The notes beneath the pieces were generated by a model. That model saw only the letters and a program-made list of their open reading frames with translations, made no database searches and had not been told where the DNA came from. From the NCBI GenBank assembly GCA_019914945.1, contig CM034111.1, forward strand, positions 1,984,001 to 2,048,000: a stretch of DNA of 64,000 nucleotides, in the 5' to 3' direction. This document shows positions 49,962 to 59,897 of the stretch, in pieces. This DNA comes from Typha latifolia (lineage: Eukaryota; Streptophyta; Magnoliopsida; Poales; Typhaceae). Each line of letters opens with the position of its first letter. Positions within the stretch are counted from its first letter, which is position 1. The translations under genes and the position numbers were made by a program.

Positions 49962-51125
49962 ATGGTCGGTCATGTGGAGCGACCCAGTCAGGAGGAGGAG
50001 GAGGAGGAGGAGGAGGAGGAGGAAACCCCGCCGTCGAGGTGGTCCGATCGAATACCGGAGCATCTACTGACGGACGTAATTCTGAAACGGCTCCCCGTGA
50101 AGTCCATCATGCGATTCGAGGCGGTCTGCGTAGCTTGGCACGACATCCTCTCCGACCATCACTTTGTCTACTCCCATCTCCTCCACTCCAAGAAGAACGT
50201 CCGCACCCTCATCTCGCTCATCACCCCGGTAGACGAGCCTCTTATGATGTTCACGTTCACGTTTCACGAATCCAGGTTCGAAGCGACCTTCTTCTTCAAA
50301 AAAATGCTTCCCTGGTCCGAAGAAATCCTCACGCATCCTCTGCACTGCGACGGGCTGCTGCTCATCTCCACCTCCGCAGAGATGTCCGTCCGCAACCCCG
50401 CCACCGGAGAGTCCCTCATCCTGCCGAATGGCAGCACTGACGACCTCCCCTTTTCCAGCGCCGAGAAGGTCGGGTTCTGCTTCGACTCCAGAGCGTGTAG
50501 TTACAAGGTCGTCCGGCACTTCTACCGCATGGACCTTGACGACGAGGACGACGAACCGACGTACACTTTCGGACTCGAAGTCCTCACATTAGGAAGCGAT
50601 GCTTGGAAGCCAGTCACGGAGCCGCCGCCGTACCAGATTGAGACCGACTACGCTCCGGCGTCGGTTGGTGGTAGCGTCTACTGGCTGGCAAAAGAATGGG
50701 ATTTCGTTATTTGCTTCAACGTGGAAGAGGAGGAGTTTAGTGTTATTGATTCCCCTCCTGTTCCTACGCCTCGTTGGGTTAAGCTCTTCGAATTGGAAGA
50801 GAGGCTGTGCTTCTTCTGCTTTTCCGACGTCGACGATACCGCCGAGATATGGATGATGTCGGAGGATGGACGGGCACCGTCGTGGACTCAGATCCTCAGC
50901 GCGAATCTTAAAAGCTTCATCGAGAATCTTGAAGACCCGACGAGCGCTATAATTCCTGTGAAGACGAGCAACGGGAAGTTCTTGTTTCTGGCGGGTAACA
51001 ATTTCTGTTATTATGACGCTCGGAAGAAATCGTTTCAACTATTCAAAATCGACGCGTCTGAATTTACACGTGTAAAGATAGGGATGAGCACTTACGTGGA
51101 GAGCCTGGTCAACATTACATCCTGA
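49962..51125 (+). CDS. F-box protein with an FBA-type C-terminal domain
   Basis: An intronless 387-residue protein. An F-box covers about residues 25-70 (IPEHLLTDVILKRLPVKSIM, then F-x-x-VCVAW). It is preceded by a run of eleven glutamates encoded by a (GGA)n tract. The rest (about 90-380) fits the F-box-associated repeat-like domain: NPATGESLILP, a GFCFDS-type strand, and a late LEERLCFF segment. F-box proteins are the substrate-recruiting subunits of SCF ubiquitin ligases; the target here is unknown. The start is the first in-frame ATG. The frame opens further upstream only through GTG, and the ATG at 49889 is in another frame and too close to the TATA box to be transcribed. Length and intronless structure are typical of the fast-evolving FBA family. 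Confidence 0.85.
   Translation: MVGHVERPSQEEEEEEEEEEETPPSRWSDRIPEHLLTDVILKRLPVKSIMRFEAVCVAWHDILSDHHFVYSHLLHSKKNVRTLISLITPVDEPLMMFTFTFHESRFEATFFFKKMLPWSEEILTHPLHCDGLLLISTSAEMSVRNPATGESLILPNGSTDDLPFSSAEKVGFCFDSRACSYKVVRHFYRMDLDDEDDEPTYTFGLEVLTLGSDAWKPVTEPPPYQIETDYAPASVGGSVYWLAKEWDFVICFNVEEEEFSVIDSPPVPTPRWVKLFELEERLCFFCFSDVDDTAEIWMMSEDGRAPSWTQILSANLKSFIENLEDPTSAIIPVKTSNGKFLFLAGNNFCYYDARKKSFQLFKIDASEFTRVKIGMSTYVESLVNITS
49991..50023 (+). repeat. In-frame (GGA)n trinucleotide repeat coding poly-Glu
   Basis: About eleven GGA units, read as GAG/GAA, inside the F-box coding sequence just before the F-box itself. The tract is a likely site of length variation. Confidence 0.9.
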
Positions 51126-52113
51126 TACTGCGTACGTGGAAATTCAAGACCTTCCTCCAACCCGAAAATACTCACAGAAATATTAAATCTTTAAACTGAT
51201 ATCAGTTTCTTTTTCTCTTCTTTTTTTCAAAAAAAAAAAAAAGAAATTTTAGTGTAATCGAATATTACTAGCTAAATTAAGCTTGCAAACACTTTGAATG
51301 CAATTTTACCTTGCTTCTCTGATATAATTATGTCTTAATTAATTTGTTAATGTTTACTCGAGCAGAGGCGTACTTTACCAGCACCAGTAGTCATTCTCTT
51401 TGGTTTTTTATATATATGGGCCAAATTTGCTACACTTCTTTTATATCCATAAATATGATGATAAAGTTACTATTAGTTAATCATTTATATTTGTGTGTTT
51501 TATGTGATGTTTAATTCTTTTTTGTTCCAATAGTAAGGTTGTTTCATCAGCTCTTTTTTCTTTTGTGTGTATAAAACTTGTAAATCTGATTTGAATGAAT
51601 AGAGTTACTAGCCTACTATATTTTTTCCCCAAAAATAAAAAAGTAGAAAGAGAGAGATAGACATTGGTAATGGATATATTAGTCCACTTAGCTTTTACTT
51701 AGTTTATTAATGTGCAGAGTTAGAAATTGAATACACTAAGATAATTCTTTTTTTTATAGATTGAGAGACCGTAAACTAATTATAGACTAAATAAATGAGC
51801 CAACTCTCTCAAAATTAAATCACAATAAATTTAAATCATAAGACGTAACTAATCACTGAATTACATATTACGACCTAATATATATTGTTGTACAAAAGAC
51901 AAGAAATTTTATTGTAACGCTAAAAACGTAAGCTTGTTAAGATGAGAAAAATTCTATCTGTCCGTCATCAAATTACAAAGAAAGTCCAAGTGGCACATTG
52001 CAAATTAAGGGCAATTTACATAAAGAAAAGAGTAGAAATATTATTAGCATCATGTACAGGCTAGACAAAACCTCAGAGGACCCCCCCCCCAAAAAAAGAT
52101 AGAACGGAATATG
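51126..52113. other. Spacer between F-box and PCO 3' ends
   Basis: Converging genes with AT-rich sequence and homopolymer runs (poly-T/poly-A near 51225, poly-C near 52081). No other gene is seen. Confidence 0.55.
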
Positions 52114-53909
52114 TCAACAATAATCCAACTCCACGGTAAGCTCAGGGCCGGCATAAGCCGCTCCTGCGACCCTAAAATCATCAGGCAGATCGATCTCTTC
52201 AAGTACAGCGTAACCTAAAATCACATACAAAGAGTTGTAACCGTTAGATAATAAATTAAACCAAATATATATATATATATATATATATATTACGTCTTTA
52301 ACACTATATCATATACAATCTATAATATGTAACAAATGATAGATAATAAAATATGCAATGCAACACACTGCAATAGTATTAAACTCACCGGGGAGAGAAG
52401 GTATGGGAATCTCCGCGAAGTATGTGGATGGCCGATCGAACTGTTCCGAGTAAGGCGGAGCCAATACATCCAGGATGGCACAAGGAGTTAGGGCAGTGAA
52501 GGAATGGATGTTTCCTCCACTTCTCGAGAACAAAACTGAGGCCTTGCATGGTGCTTCCAGGACCCGGTCCTCTGCTACCATTTTTGCTAATCCACCTGCA
52601 AAATTAATAACCAGTGGTAACCCCCATTAGACTCACCCTAATCTTTTCCTAATTCAAACTTAATAGGATTCATTCTATGAACGTTGACTTTGGCACATTA
52701 AATTAAATGAGACGTGTAGAACACCTAATTTTTTAAGCATAAACCCACAGATTGGTTTAGTTTATTTGATTAGTATCACAGATACTTGCAACATCTTCAT
52801 AAATTAAGTACTCCTCGCTCATGCCTTAGAAAAAGTGTCCCAATACACGAGGCTGCTGCCTGTGCCCATGACTATAAAAGCTCGGCCTTGAGAATCGTTT
52901 CTATTAATTGAACCTGTGATCTCTTAGGCTTTATTTGGTTTGAATTTAAGAATCTCTTCTAAACTAAATATTTTTTAATCTTTTTTATATATAATTAAAT
53001 TTATTTTTAAAAAATTAAGACTAAGAAATAAGATTAACTAATCAAATTTAGGCTTAGTTTACATATAATATTAAAAATAATTACAATTAAGTTATATTTA
53101 GTTTTTCAACTTAATATATAAGAATTGAGTGTATTTTTTTCTCTCTAATAATCAATACATATTTTATCACAACAGAGTACATATACAATGCGTGCTAAAT
53201 TTATTATTGTAAATTAAAAAACTAAATAGAATTAAATTGTAAGATCCCCTCAAAAGTAAGTTTTATGGTCGCCCAATAATCAATTCAAGAAGAGAGAGAT
53301 TTAGTATGATGTTGCTTACTTTTTCTGGGGTAGCAATTTGGGGTGGTAGCCCAATCGTAGGACTTCATCAGTAATGATCCATATAATAGCTTGCTAAGTA
53401 CTACCATATGAGGATGATCATGCAAAGGAAATGTTGCTCCAGCAGGGAAGCAGAAGATCCCAATCTGCCAACCCAAAACTATTATTAACAATATAATTAA
53501 CCAAATGCTAATTAAGTTAGAAGAATCGTTCTATAATTCTTCACACACGAAGCTTACATACCGAGAAATCATCACACTCGTGGACGTGTACATATGTGAT
53601 CTGCGATACTGCCTGCCCTAAGATTAGCCCATCTGGGCTTCTAAGACTTGACTCTTCTTCTAAGGATCTTGCATCACTTAACCCATCAATTCCAACGTCC
53701 ATAGGATTCATATCATCTGTAAACACTTTCATGCATGAGATTAAGATCCAGAGAGAGACGATGATGAGGTTAATTTACTCACCAAGGATGTCTTGAAGCA
53801 GCCTAATATGCCTCAGAGTTGGAAACCCCTCCTTCCCGGATGAGAAGATTATATTGCAAGCATCGTAGAGCTGCTGGACTTTGCTCATCTCCATGGACTC
53901 CATAGCCAT
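52114..53909 (-). CDS. PCO: Plant cysteine oxidase (PCO; ADO/cysteine dioxygenase-like), 5 exons
   Basis: Coding exons on the minus strand: 53783-53909, 53562-53716, 53320-53464, 52389-52595 and 52114-52214. All introns are GT-AG and in phase, giving 244 residues. PCOs are iron(II) dioxygenases that oxidise the N-terminal cysteine of ERF-VII transcription factors, so that oxygen drives their N-degron breakdown. The iron ligands are visible in PLHDHPHM (His109, His111) and NIHSFTAL (His173). The substrate-channel segment VHVHECDDF is present, followed by [17 protein letters not shown]. The N-terminal 45 residues are short compared with some family members. The start is the first ATG after a TATA-like TTATATATA near 53980; a second Met follows at codon 3, so 53909 is most likely but not certain. 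Confidence 0.92.
52265..52291. repeat. (AT)n microsatellite in a PCO intron
   Basis: About 13 AT dinucleotides in the last intron of the PCO gene. Confidence 0.9.
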
Positions 53910-55203
53910 TGTTAGAGCTTAATAACTTACTTCTAAGATAAAGGATACATAAAAGGAAGTACATTTGTCCATACGCGTATATATAAGACTTTTGAGTCCT
54001 TTTTCAACTAAGGGGAGGTTTTCCCATTTAAGGAAACCATGGGCTCCCTTTAACTTTACCTGGGGCTTCACTCTCTCAATCCTGGGTCCCCTTGTCCTAC
54101 TGTTTTGCTATTGGGTATCATCACGTTTTCACACATTCCGGGGTTACCTTATTTTAGATTAGACCGTCGATCGTTTGATCGACGGTCCAGATTCTAGATG
54201 CAGGAGCTGCAGGTGAGTCACTAAAAAGTGAGCCCGACTGAGTCAGCCCAATGAACCGATTCGAGAAGGTAAGCATACCAATCGGTGACCGTAGAGTAGA
54301 AACCACGGCCGAGGTTTCAACCGTTAGCGTCCGGGAAAACTCCAAACCTGTCTGCCCGCAGTGGGACCGCCGCACGCTGGACCACAGAATTGTACCACGT
54401 GGGCCCCAATCCCACCTGAGTGTTTTTGCCACCGCTCGATTAATCTACTCTACGTGCCACTGCATGACCTCTAACAGCTCCTGGTTTTTCGGGGAAGGTT
54501 TTCCAGACTAGCCTTATCTGTTTATACCAAATTTTGTCAGAAACACCCTATATTTACTTTTATTCTCATTTACACTCTAGTTATGTATAGATATTAAACT
54601 CTTATATTTTATGCCTAAAAGATAAGGCAAATTCCTGACATTACGTGGCTTGAATAAGAAATAGACTTTTTAAAGTTAATGTAATTCCGTTTGATTTAAA
54701 ATCTAGTTTCCTTTTATTTTTATCTTGAATTTAAAATATTCACTTAAAGATGTTAAGATTATTTTATATTAGTAATTAATTTAGCTTATCTATAACAAAC
54801 TGGTAGGAAAACTGACGTGAAGATTTTTGATAATAAAAACAAAATATGAGGTATTTTTGATCAATTTTTTTTTGTATTTTTGATGAAAAATTAATATGAA
54901 AGATACTCTTTGCGATGAGATGGAAGTCAATTTTATGAAAACATGGGTCCTTTTTATAAAAAAGAAAAAAAAAGATAAAGCGTTCGCCACGTGGTCCACT
55001 ACTGCGTTCTTTGTTCCCTATAAAAACACGGATGTGATGCAATCTTATTCCCCGTTACCCATGGATTGGTGATTAACCACCGGTATAGCTCCAGGATCTA
55101 TTGGCAGCTCTGATAACGTGGAAGGAGTTGGAGCCCTTTTCACTTTTGGTGGGGTTGGGGAGTCTGATAACAATTAGGATAGCGCCGTTATTTTTTTTTT
55201 TTT
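53910..55203. other. PCO promoter and AT-rich spacer
   Basis: The PCO promoter includes the TATA element near 53980-53988. Further right the sequence is AT-rich without a gene. The GC-balanced block at 54150-54510 has no supported reading frame. Confidence 0.5.
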
Positions 55204-56195
55204 GGAAATTTGAATATAACACCTGGCTTTTAGCTAAATTTACATTTACACCCTATATTTTTACTATTTGCAAATCGAGCCCTATAATTTAGGAATTATA
55301 TGCAAAAAAATACCCTGAGTTAGATTTAGACTAACACCGTGAGAATATTCCGTTAATTAAATATATTTTATTTCTAAAATACCTTAAATACCTAAAATGC
55401 CCTTAGGTTGACCGTTGACCTCGAGGTTGACCCGCGAAGAACGCGGCCACGACCCTTGCCCCTTGTCGGCGTCCTCGAGCCTCACCGGCGTCCCCAAGGT
55501 TGACCCTGATCTCGGCGGAGCTGCCGCTAAAGGAGAGTAGTCGACGGAGCCCTCGATCCTGGCGGCGTAGCCGAGGAGACCTTGCGCTCAATGGGGCATC
55601 CGGCGTCCTCGGTCCTCACCTCTCGTCGGCGTCCTCAAGCCTCACTAGTGTCCTCGAGCCTCGTCCAAGTTCTCGAGGTTGACCCCAGATCCCAGCGAAG
55701 GGCTGCTCCCGACCATCACGGCGCAGACACGGGGTCCCGACAAGAGAGGTTGGGAGGAGGGAGGAGGGAATGAGGAGGCCGGAGGAGGGAGGAGAGAATG
55801 AGGTGGGAGGAGAGAGGAGAGAGGAGTGTTTGGTGGGGATGATGAGGGAGAAGGGTTGGGTTTAGTTGGTTTGGATTGGCTTGGGTTGGGTTTAGTTGGT
55901 TAGTGGGTTGGGTTGGGTGTTAGTTCGTTAGTTAGTTTGGGTTGAGTTTAGTTTAGTTGGTTAATGGGTTGGGTTGGGTTTAGTTGGTTAATGGGTTGGG
56001 TTGAGGGTATTTTTGTAATCTTCTTAGTATAGTTAACTTAACACAAAGATTGGGTTAAATTTAACTAACAGATTTAACGACATGGTGTTTTCTGCACATA
56101 TTACCCAAATTATAGGGCTCGATTTGCAAATAGTAAAAATATAGGGTATAAATGTAAATTTAGCTAAAAGGTAGTGTGTTATATACAAATTTCCC
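55204..56195. mobile_element. Non-autonomous DNA transposon with long terminal inverted repeats (MULE-like)
   Basis: The left end (from GGAAATTTGAATATAACAC) and the inverted right end (GGGAAATTTGTATATAACAC) match over about 88 bases, and further inward more weakly. Long AT-rich inverted repeats around a short interior are typical of Mutator-like elements. The interior has no transposase. It is partly very GC-rich (55400-55800) and partly a GGTTGGGTTTAG-like tandem array (55850-56000). Flanking poly-T hides any target-site duplication. The superfamily is an inference. Confidence 0.7.
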
Positions 56196-56258
56196 TTTTT
56201 TTATTATCTCACTTAAATTTATTAGATTTAACCAAATCCTATTCGGATTACTATTTGC

Positions 56259-56410
56259 GAAGGTTATATAATATCCACTGTAAGTGTACGCAAAGAGAGA
56301 AGATAGATAGGTCTATCAAGTTAGCATGTCTCTAATGAGCGACGTCTTGGCTTCTTGAGCGAAGTCAGGGATCTGTTCCAAGATGACGCAAAGTATCCAA
56401 GAGAGCATTT
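56259..56410 (+). pseudogene. Truncated duplicate of the SIN3-like gene (promoter and first ~28 codons)
   Basis: The promoter (CGAAGGTTATATAA through a GAGAGAAGATAGATAG run) and the start ATGTCTCTAATGAGCGA match the intact gene 1.2 kb downstream (57475 onward). One base is lost in the GCCTTCTTGAGC segment, which puts a TGA at codon 11 here. Homology ends near 56410. It is a broken 5' fragment of a tandem duplication. Confidence 0.8.
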
Positions 56411-57366
56411 GAAGTAAAACAATTTGATGCGTTTTTCAAAATTTTATATTTTTATTAATATTTTATTTTATATTTTTTAAAATAATTTTTATTTTTTATT
56501 ATTTTTTAATTTTTTTTAATTTTTAAGTTTTTTTAGAGACGACGAAGACGACTGTAGAAGTCCCACCAGCATCCACCAGCATCGCATCACAAGAGGTTCG
56601 GTAGAGCATTGGAGAAGTGACAAAGAGAAAGTGCGGCGATGGTTAATCAACCTAGTAAACCTAGTAGCTCCTCTTCACTCACCGACGAGGTTAGTGGAGG
56701 GATGTTGCAAACGAGCTAAAGACGGTGGGAAAAAATCAGGACGAAAGTCAGCCAAAGGAATAAATGTACGCAGAAGAAATTTTGGAAAAGCTAAGAGAGC
56801 AAACGGAGGATTGCATTATTATAATAGACCCGGAAGTCCTGGAGAAATGTAATCAGATTATGGAATGGAATAGATAGGTTTGCATCGGACATGTCCGGCG
56901 GATATTATTTATTTCGTGAACCAATCCTATTACACTAGCTCCATTAATCCAATTCTTTTTATTAGTATTTGGATTACTCTTCGCCCAGGTTATGGTTATA
57001 TCAATATGCACGGTAATTCTGTAACAGTAGGCAAACAAATTTGTGAAACAATCCCTCAGGAACTATATGAGCCAATTATCAATAGCTAGCTCCATTAATC
57101 AAAAAAAATATTAGATTTAACTAAATTTATATCAATAACAGTACGTAAAAAAATTTGGGAACCAATTCCTATTAGATTATATCATGTTATGTTTGAGATG
57201 GGAAATTATCCTAGCCAATTATCAATAGCTAACACTAGCTCTATTAATCAAAAAAAATTATTAGATTTAACCAAATCCTATTTGGATTACTCTCCATTAA
57301 TAAAAAAAATTAGTAGATTTAACAAAAAAAATTAGTAGATTTAACCAAATCCTATTCAGATTACTC
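56411..57366. other. AT-rich sequence with local duplications, no gene supported
   Basis: Includes a very AT-rich run (56430-56530), an unassigned 74-codon open frame at 56631-56852 without domains, and repeated phrases such as AGCTCCATTAATC. Its repeated segments link the broken and intact SIN3-like copies. Confidence 0.5.
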
Positions 57367-57477
57367 TTTATTTAACCAAATACTATTCGTATTCGGATTA
57401 CTCTTTATTTAACCAAATACTATTCGTATTCGGATTACTCTTTATTTAACCAAATCCTATTCGGATTAGGATTCGCG
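57367..57477. repeat. Three-copy 37-bp tandem repeat upstream of the SIN3-like gene
   Basis: The unit TTTATTTAACCAAATACTAT and following bases start at 57367, 57404 and 57441. The third is partial and runs into the promoter. Confidence 0.85.
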
Positions 57478-57533
57478 AAGGTTATATAAGTAAGTGTGAC
57501 AGTACGTAAAGAGAGAAGATAGATAGATCTATT

Positions 57534-58541
57534 ATGTCTCTAATGAGCGAGGTCTTAGCCTTCTTGAGCGACGTGAGGGGTAGGTTCCAAGATCACGCAA
57601 AGATATACGAGGAATTCTGCAGAATAATGGCCGATTTCAAGAGGGATCCGGACGTCGACCCCGAGGCCGTCATTGCGAGAGTTGAGGCGCTCTTCCACGG
57701 CCACTCCGATCTAATCTTCCGCTTCTACTACTTCTTGCCCGAAGAGAATGATCGAAGGAAAGGCAAGAAGTTCCTCGAGAAAGTAAGAGACCGATTCAGG
57801 AACGAGGAGGGCAATGTCTACGAGTCGTTCTTGGGTGTTCTTGCTGCGTACGGGGCCGGAAACGAGTCCGTCGACGGCGTCCACCGACACGTCGCGCAGC
57901 TCTTTGCGGAGAATAAGGATTTGCTCGAGGAGTTCAGCGGATTTCTTCCGAAAGTGAAGGAAGATCGTCCCAGAGGTCAGAGACCGATGATTACTATCAG
58001 GCGTGAGATCCCCGTGCAAAAGAAAGCGCTTTGGGAGTTAGACACATCAAATTTGCCTCTCTGCACGCCGAGCTCCCGCTTTTTGCCGGAAAATTTTGAG
58101 GAATCTCATTCAAGCTTCATGGGCGAGCTTGAGAGATCAGTGCTGAATACTAATGTGGTCGTATCAGTCCCTTCGCAAGATTACAGTCGTGCCAAACGTA
58201 GGTGGCAAAGCTCGGAAGAAATACGCATGCTCATACGCGAAGACGAATTGTTCGAGATACACATGAAAATTGAAGCGTTGAGAACAGCGCTCAAATGTGC
58301 CAAGAGATTGAAGAAAAAATTGCGTTCAAGTTCAGTGCAAAGGGACCAAATAATTCGACTCGAGGACTACCTGGGTGGTTCCGATATGAGAAGAATCCGA
58401 ACAATATCCGGCGACTTTGGTAAGCCATTTGTTGATGCTCTAAGAAAAGATACTTCAGCAAATAGAGTAGCAGTCCTGAGAAAAGAATTCAAGCGTAAGC
58501 TAAAGCTATTGCTGAGGAGGTCTCGTTCAAAAGATGATTGA
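57534..58541 (+). CDS. Small SIN3-like protein with paired amphipathic helix (PAH) domains
   Basis: An intronless 335-residue protein, much shorter than full SIN3 proteins (over 1,000). Two PAH-like segments are visible: about residues 5-70 (ending SDLIFRFYYFLPE) and about 78-140 (VYESFLGVLAAYG, then HVAQLFAENKDLLEEFSGFLP). In SIN3, PAH domains bind short helices of transcription factors. A region around 200-260 (SSEEIRMLIREDELFEIHMKIEALRTALK) recalls the start of the SIN3 HDAC-interaction domain but is degenerate. The tail is very basic. With PAH domains but no full HDAC platform, it may act as a competitor or may be a decaying copy. The start is the first ATG and lies close to a TATATAA box (about 57482). 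A broken duplicate lies just upstream. Confidence 0.75.
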   Translation: MSLMSEVLAFLSDVRGRFQDHAKIYEEFCRIMADFKRDPDVDPEAVIARVEALFHGHSDLIFRFYYFLPEENDRRKGKKFLEKVRDRFRNEEGNVYESFLGVLAAYGAGNESVDGVHRHVAQLFAENKDLLEEFSGFLPKVKEDRPRGQRPMITIRREIPVQKKALWELDTSNLPLCTPSSRFLPENFEESHSSFMGELERSVLNTNVVVSVPSQDYSRAKRRWQSSEEIRMLIREDELFEIHMKIEALRTALKCAKRLKKKLRSSSVQRDQIIRLEDYLGGSDMRRIRTISGDFGKPFVDALRKDTSANRVAVLRKEFKRKLKLLLRRSRSKDD

Positions 58542-58846
58542 GTTGATCATGTACGTGTGTCAAGTTTATCTCAAGTGGATATGGAATTGTAAATAAAACG
58601 AAAATTTATATTTAATCATAGATGGTTTTTACGTTTTTCTCGAACACTAGATTTTAAAAGATGAATTGTTGGTCAAAATTCGTGACGCGCACGTCTGTAC
58701 ATGGATTTTTAAAACCTCCCATCTCCCTCAATCCCATCGAACCAATTCTAAAAATCTAACAATTCGTCTCTGTTTCCCTTCAAATCTCTCTCCGTTCCTT
58801 TACTTTCTTTTCCACCCCTATTGTTTATTGTTTTCAGGCGGCGGAG
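58542..58846. other. Spacer and 14-3-3 leader
   Basis: Contains the 3' end of the SIN3-like gene and the promoter and leader of the 14-3-3 gene. A TTTTCAG acceptor at 58831-58837, nine bases before the 14-3-3 ATG, suggests a 5' UTR intron. Confidence 0.5.
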
Positions 58847-59897
58847 ATGGCAACGGCGACGAGGGAACAGAACGTGTACTTCGCGAAGCTGGCGGAGCAA
58901 GCGGAGCGGTACGAGGAGATGGTGGAGTTCATGGAGAAGGTGGCGAACGCGGCGGAGGAACTCACCGTGGAGGAGCGCAACCTCCTCTCCATCGCCTACA
59001 AGAACGTGGTCGGGGCGCGGCGCGCCTCGTGGCGGATCGTCTCCTCCATCGAGCAGAGGGAGGAGTCCCGCGGCAACCGTGGACACGTGCCGTCTATCCA
59101 GGCCTACCGCGCCCGGGTCGAGGCCGAGCTGGCGACCGTGTGCGGCGGGATCCTGCGGTTACTGAACGCGCGCCTCGTGCCCTCCGCTTCCGGCGCCGAC
59201 TCCAAGGTCTTCTACCTCAAGATGAAGGGCGACTACCACCGATACCTCGCCGAGTTCCGGACCGGGGCGGAGAGGAAGAGCGCGGCGGAGAGCACCTACG
59301 CCGCTTACAGGGCTGCGCAGGTCTGATCTATCTGATCTGATCCGAATCGGATAAGAAAGTTAGGAATTTTGATCGCCAAAAGGTTGCATTGCAGGAGATT
59401 GCGGCCGCGGACTTGTCGCCGACGCATCCGATTCGTTTAGGGCTGGCATTAAATTTCTCGGTATTTTTCTACGAGATCTTGAATTCGCCGGATAAGGCCT
59501 GCAGTCTGGCAAAACAGGCGAGTTATTTATTTATAAAATAAATTAAAAAGAAAAAAGAAAGATGAGGAACCTATACGGAAAATAGTGGTAATTTTATAAC
59601 TTGTTTGTTATGGTAAAATTCGTTAGGCTTTTGATCAAGCAATTGCGGAATTGGATAGTCTTGGAGAGGAAACATACAAGGATAGCACTTTAATCATGCA
59701 GCTACTTCGTGACAACCTTACTCTCTGGACTTCAGATATGCAGGTTAATTTACTGATGTACTCTCATTAAAGGAACTCTCTATCCTTTTTCTTCGAACGA
59801 CTTGTAATGCAAATAATTGCTGCTTGTGTGCTATTCGTCGCAGGATGATGGTGTTGATGATATCAAGGAAACAAGCCAATCTGGGGTTGACCAGTAA
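58847..59897 (+). CDS. GRF: 14-3-3 protein (general regulatory factor), 4 exons
   Basis: Coding exons 58847-59320, 59395-59517, 59627-59743 and 59844-59897 give 255 residues, the normal length. All nine helices of a 14-3-3 subunit can be followed. The conserved pieces include [11 protein letters not shown] (44-54), the phosphate-binding Lys51, Arg58, Arg132 and Tyr133, [15 protein letters not shown] and [13 protein letters not shown]. The C-terminal tail is short and acidic (about 17 residues). These proteins dimerise and bind phosphorylated Ser/Thr motifs on client enzymes, channels and transcription factors. The second intron begins with GC (CAG|GCGAGT). Only that site keeps the conserved AKQAFDQAI join; the nearest GT would bring a stop. 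The N-terminus varies from the usual form in the 78-90 loop ([14 protein letters not shown]). Confidence 0.95.

Noticed and set aside
49889..50440. A 183-codon frame overlapping the start of the F-box gene
   Set aside because: It lies in another frame over the (GGA)n repeat (poly-Gly), and its ATG is only 16 bases from the TATA box, before the likely transcription start.
56631..56852. A 74-codon basic open frame upstream of the SIN3-like gene
   Set aside because: No domain, no homologous start and no splice partners; not enough to call a gene.
58666..59340. A 224-codon frame over the 14-3-3 first exon
   Set aside because: Wrong frame; the true 14-3-3 frame at 58847 carries every family motif.
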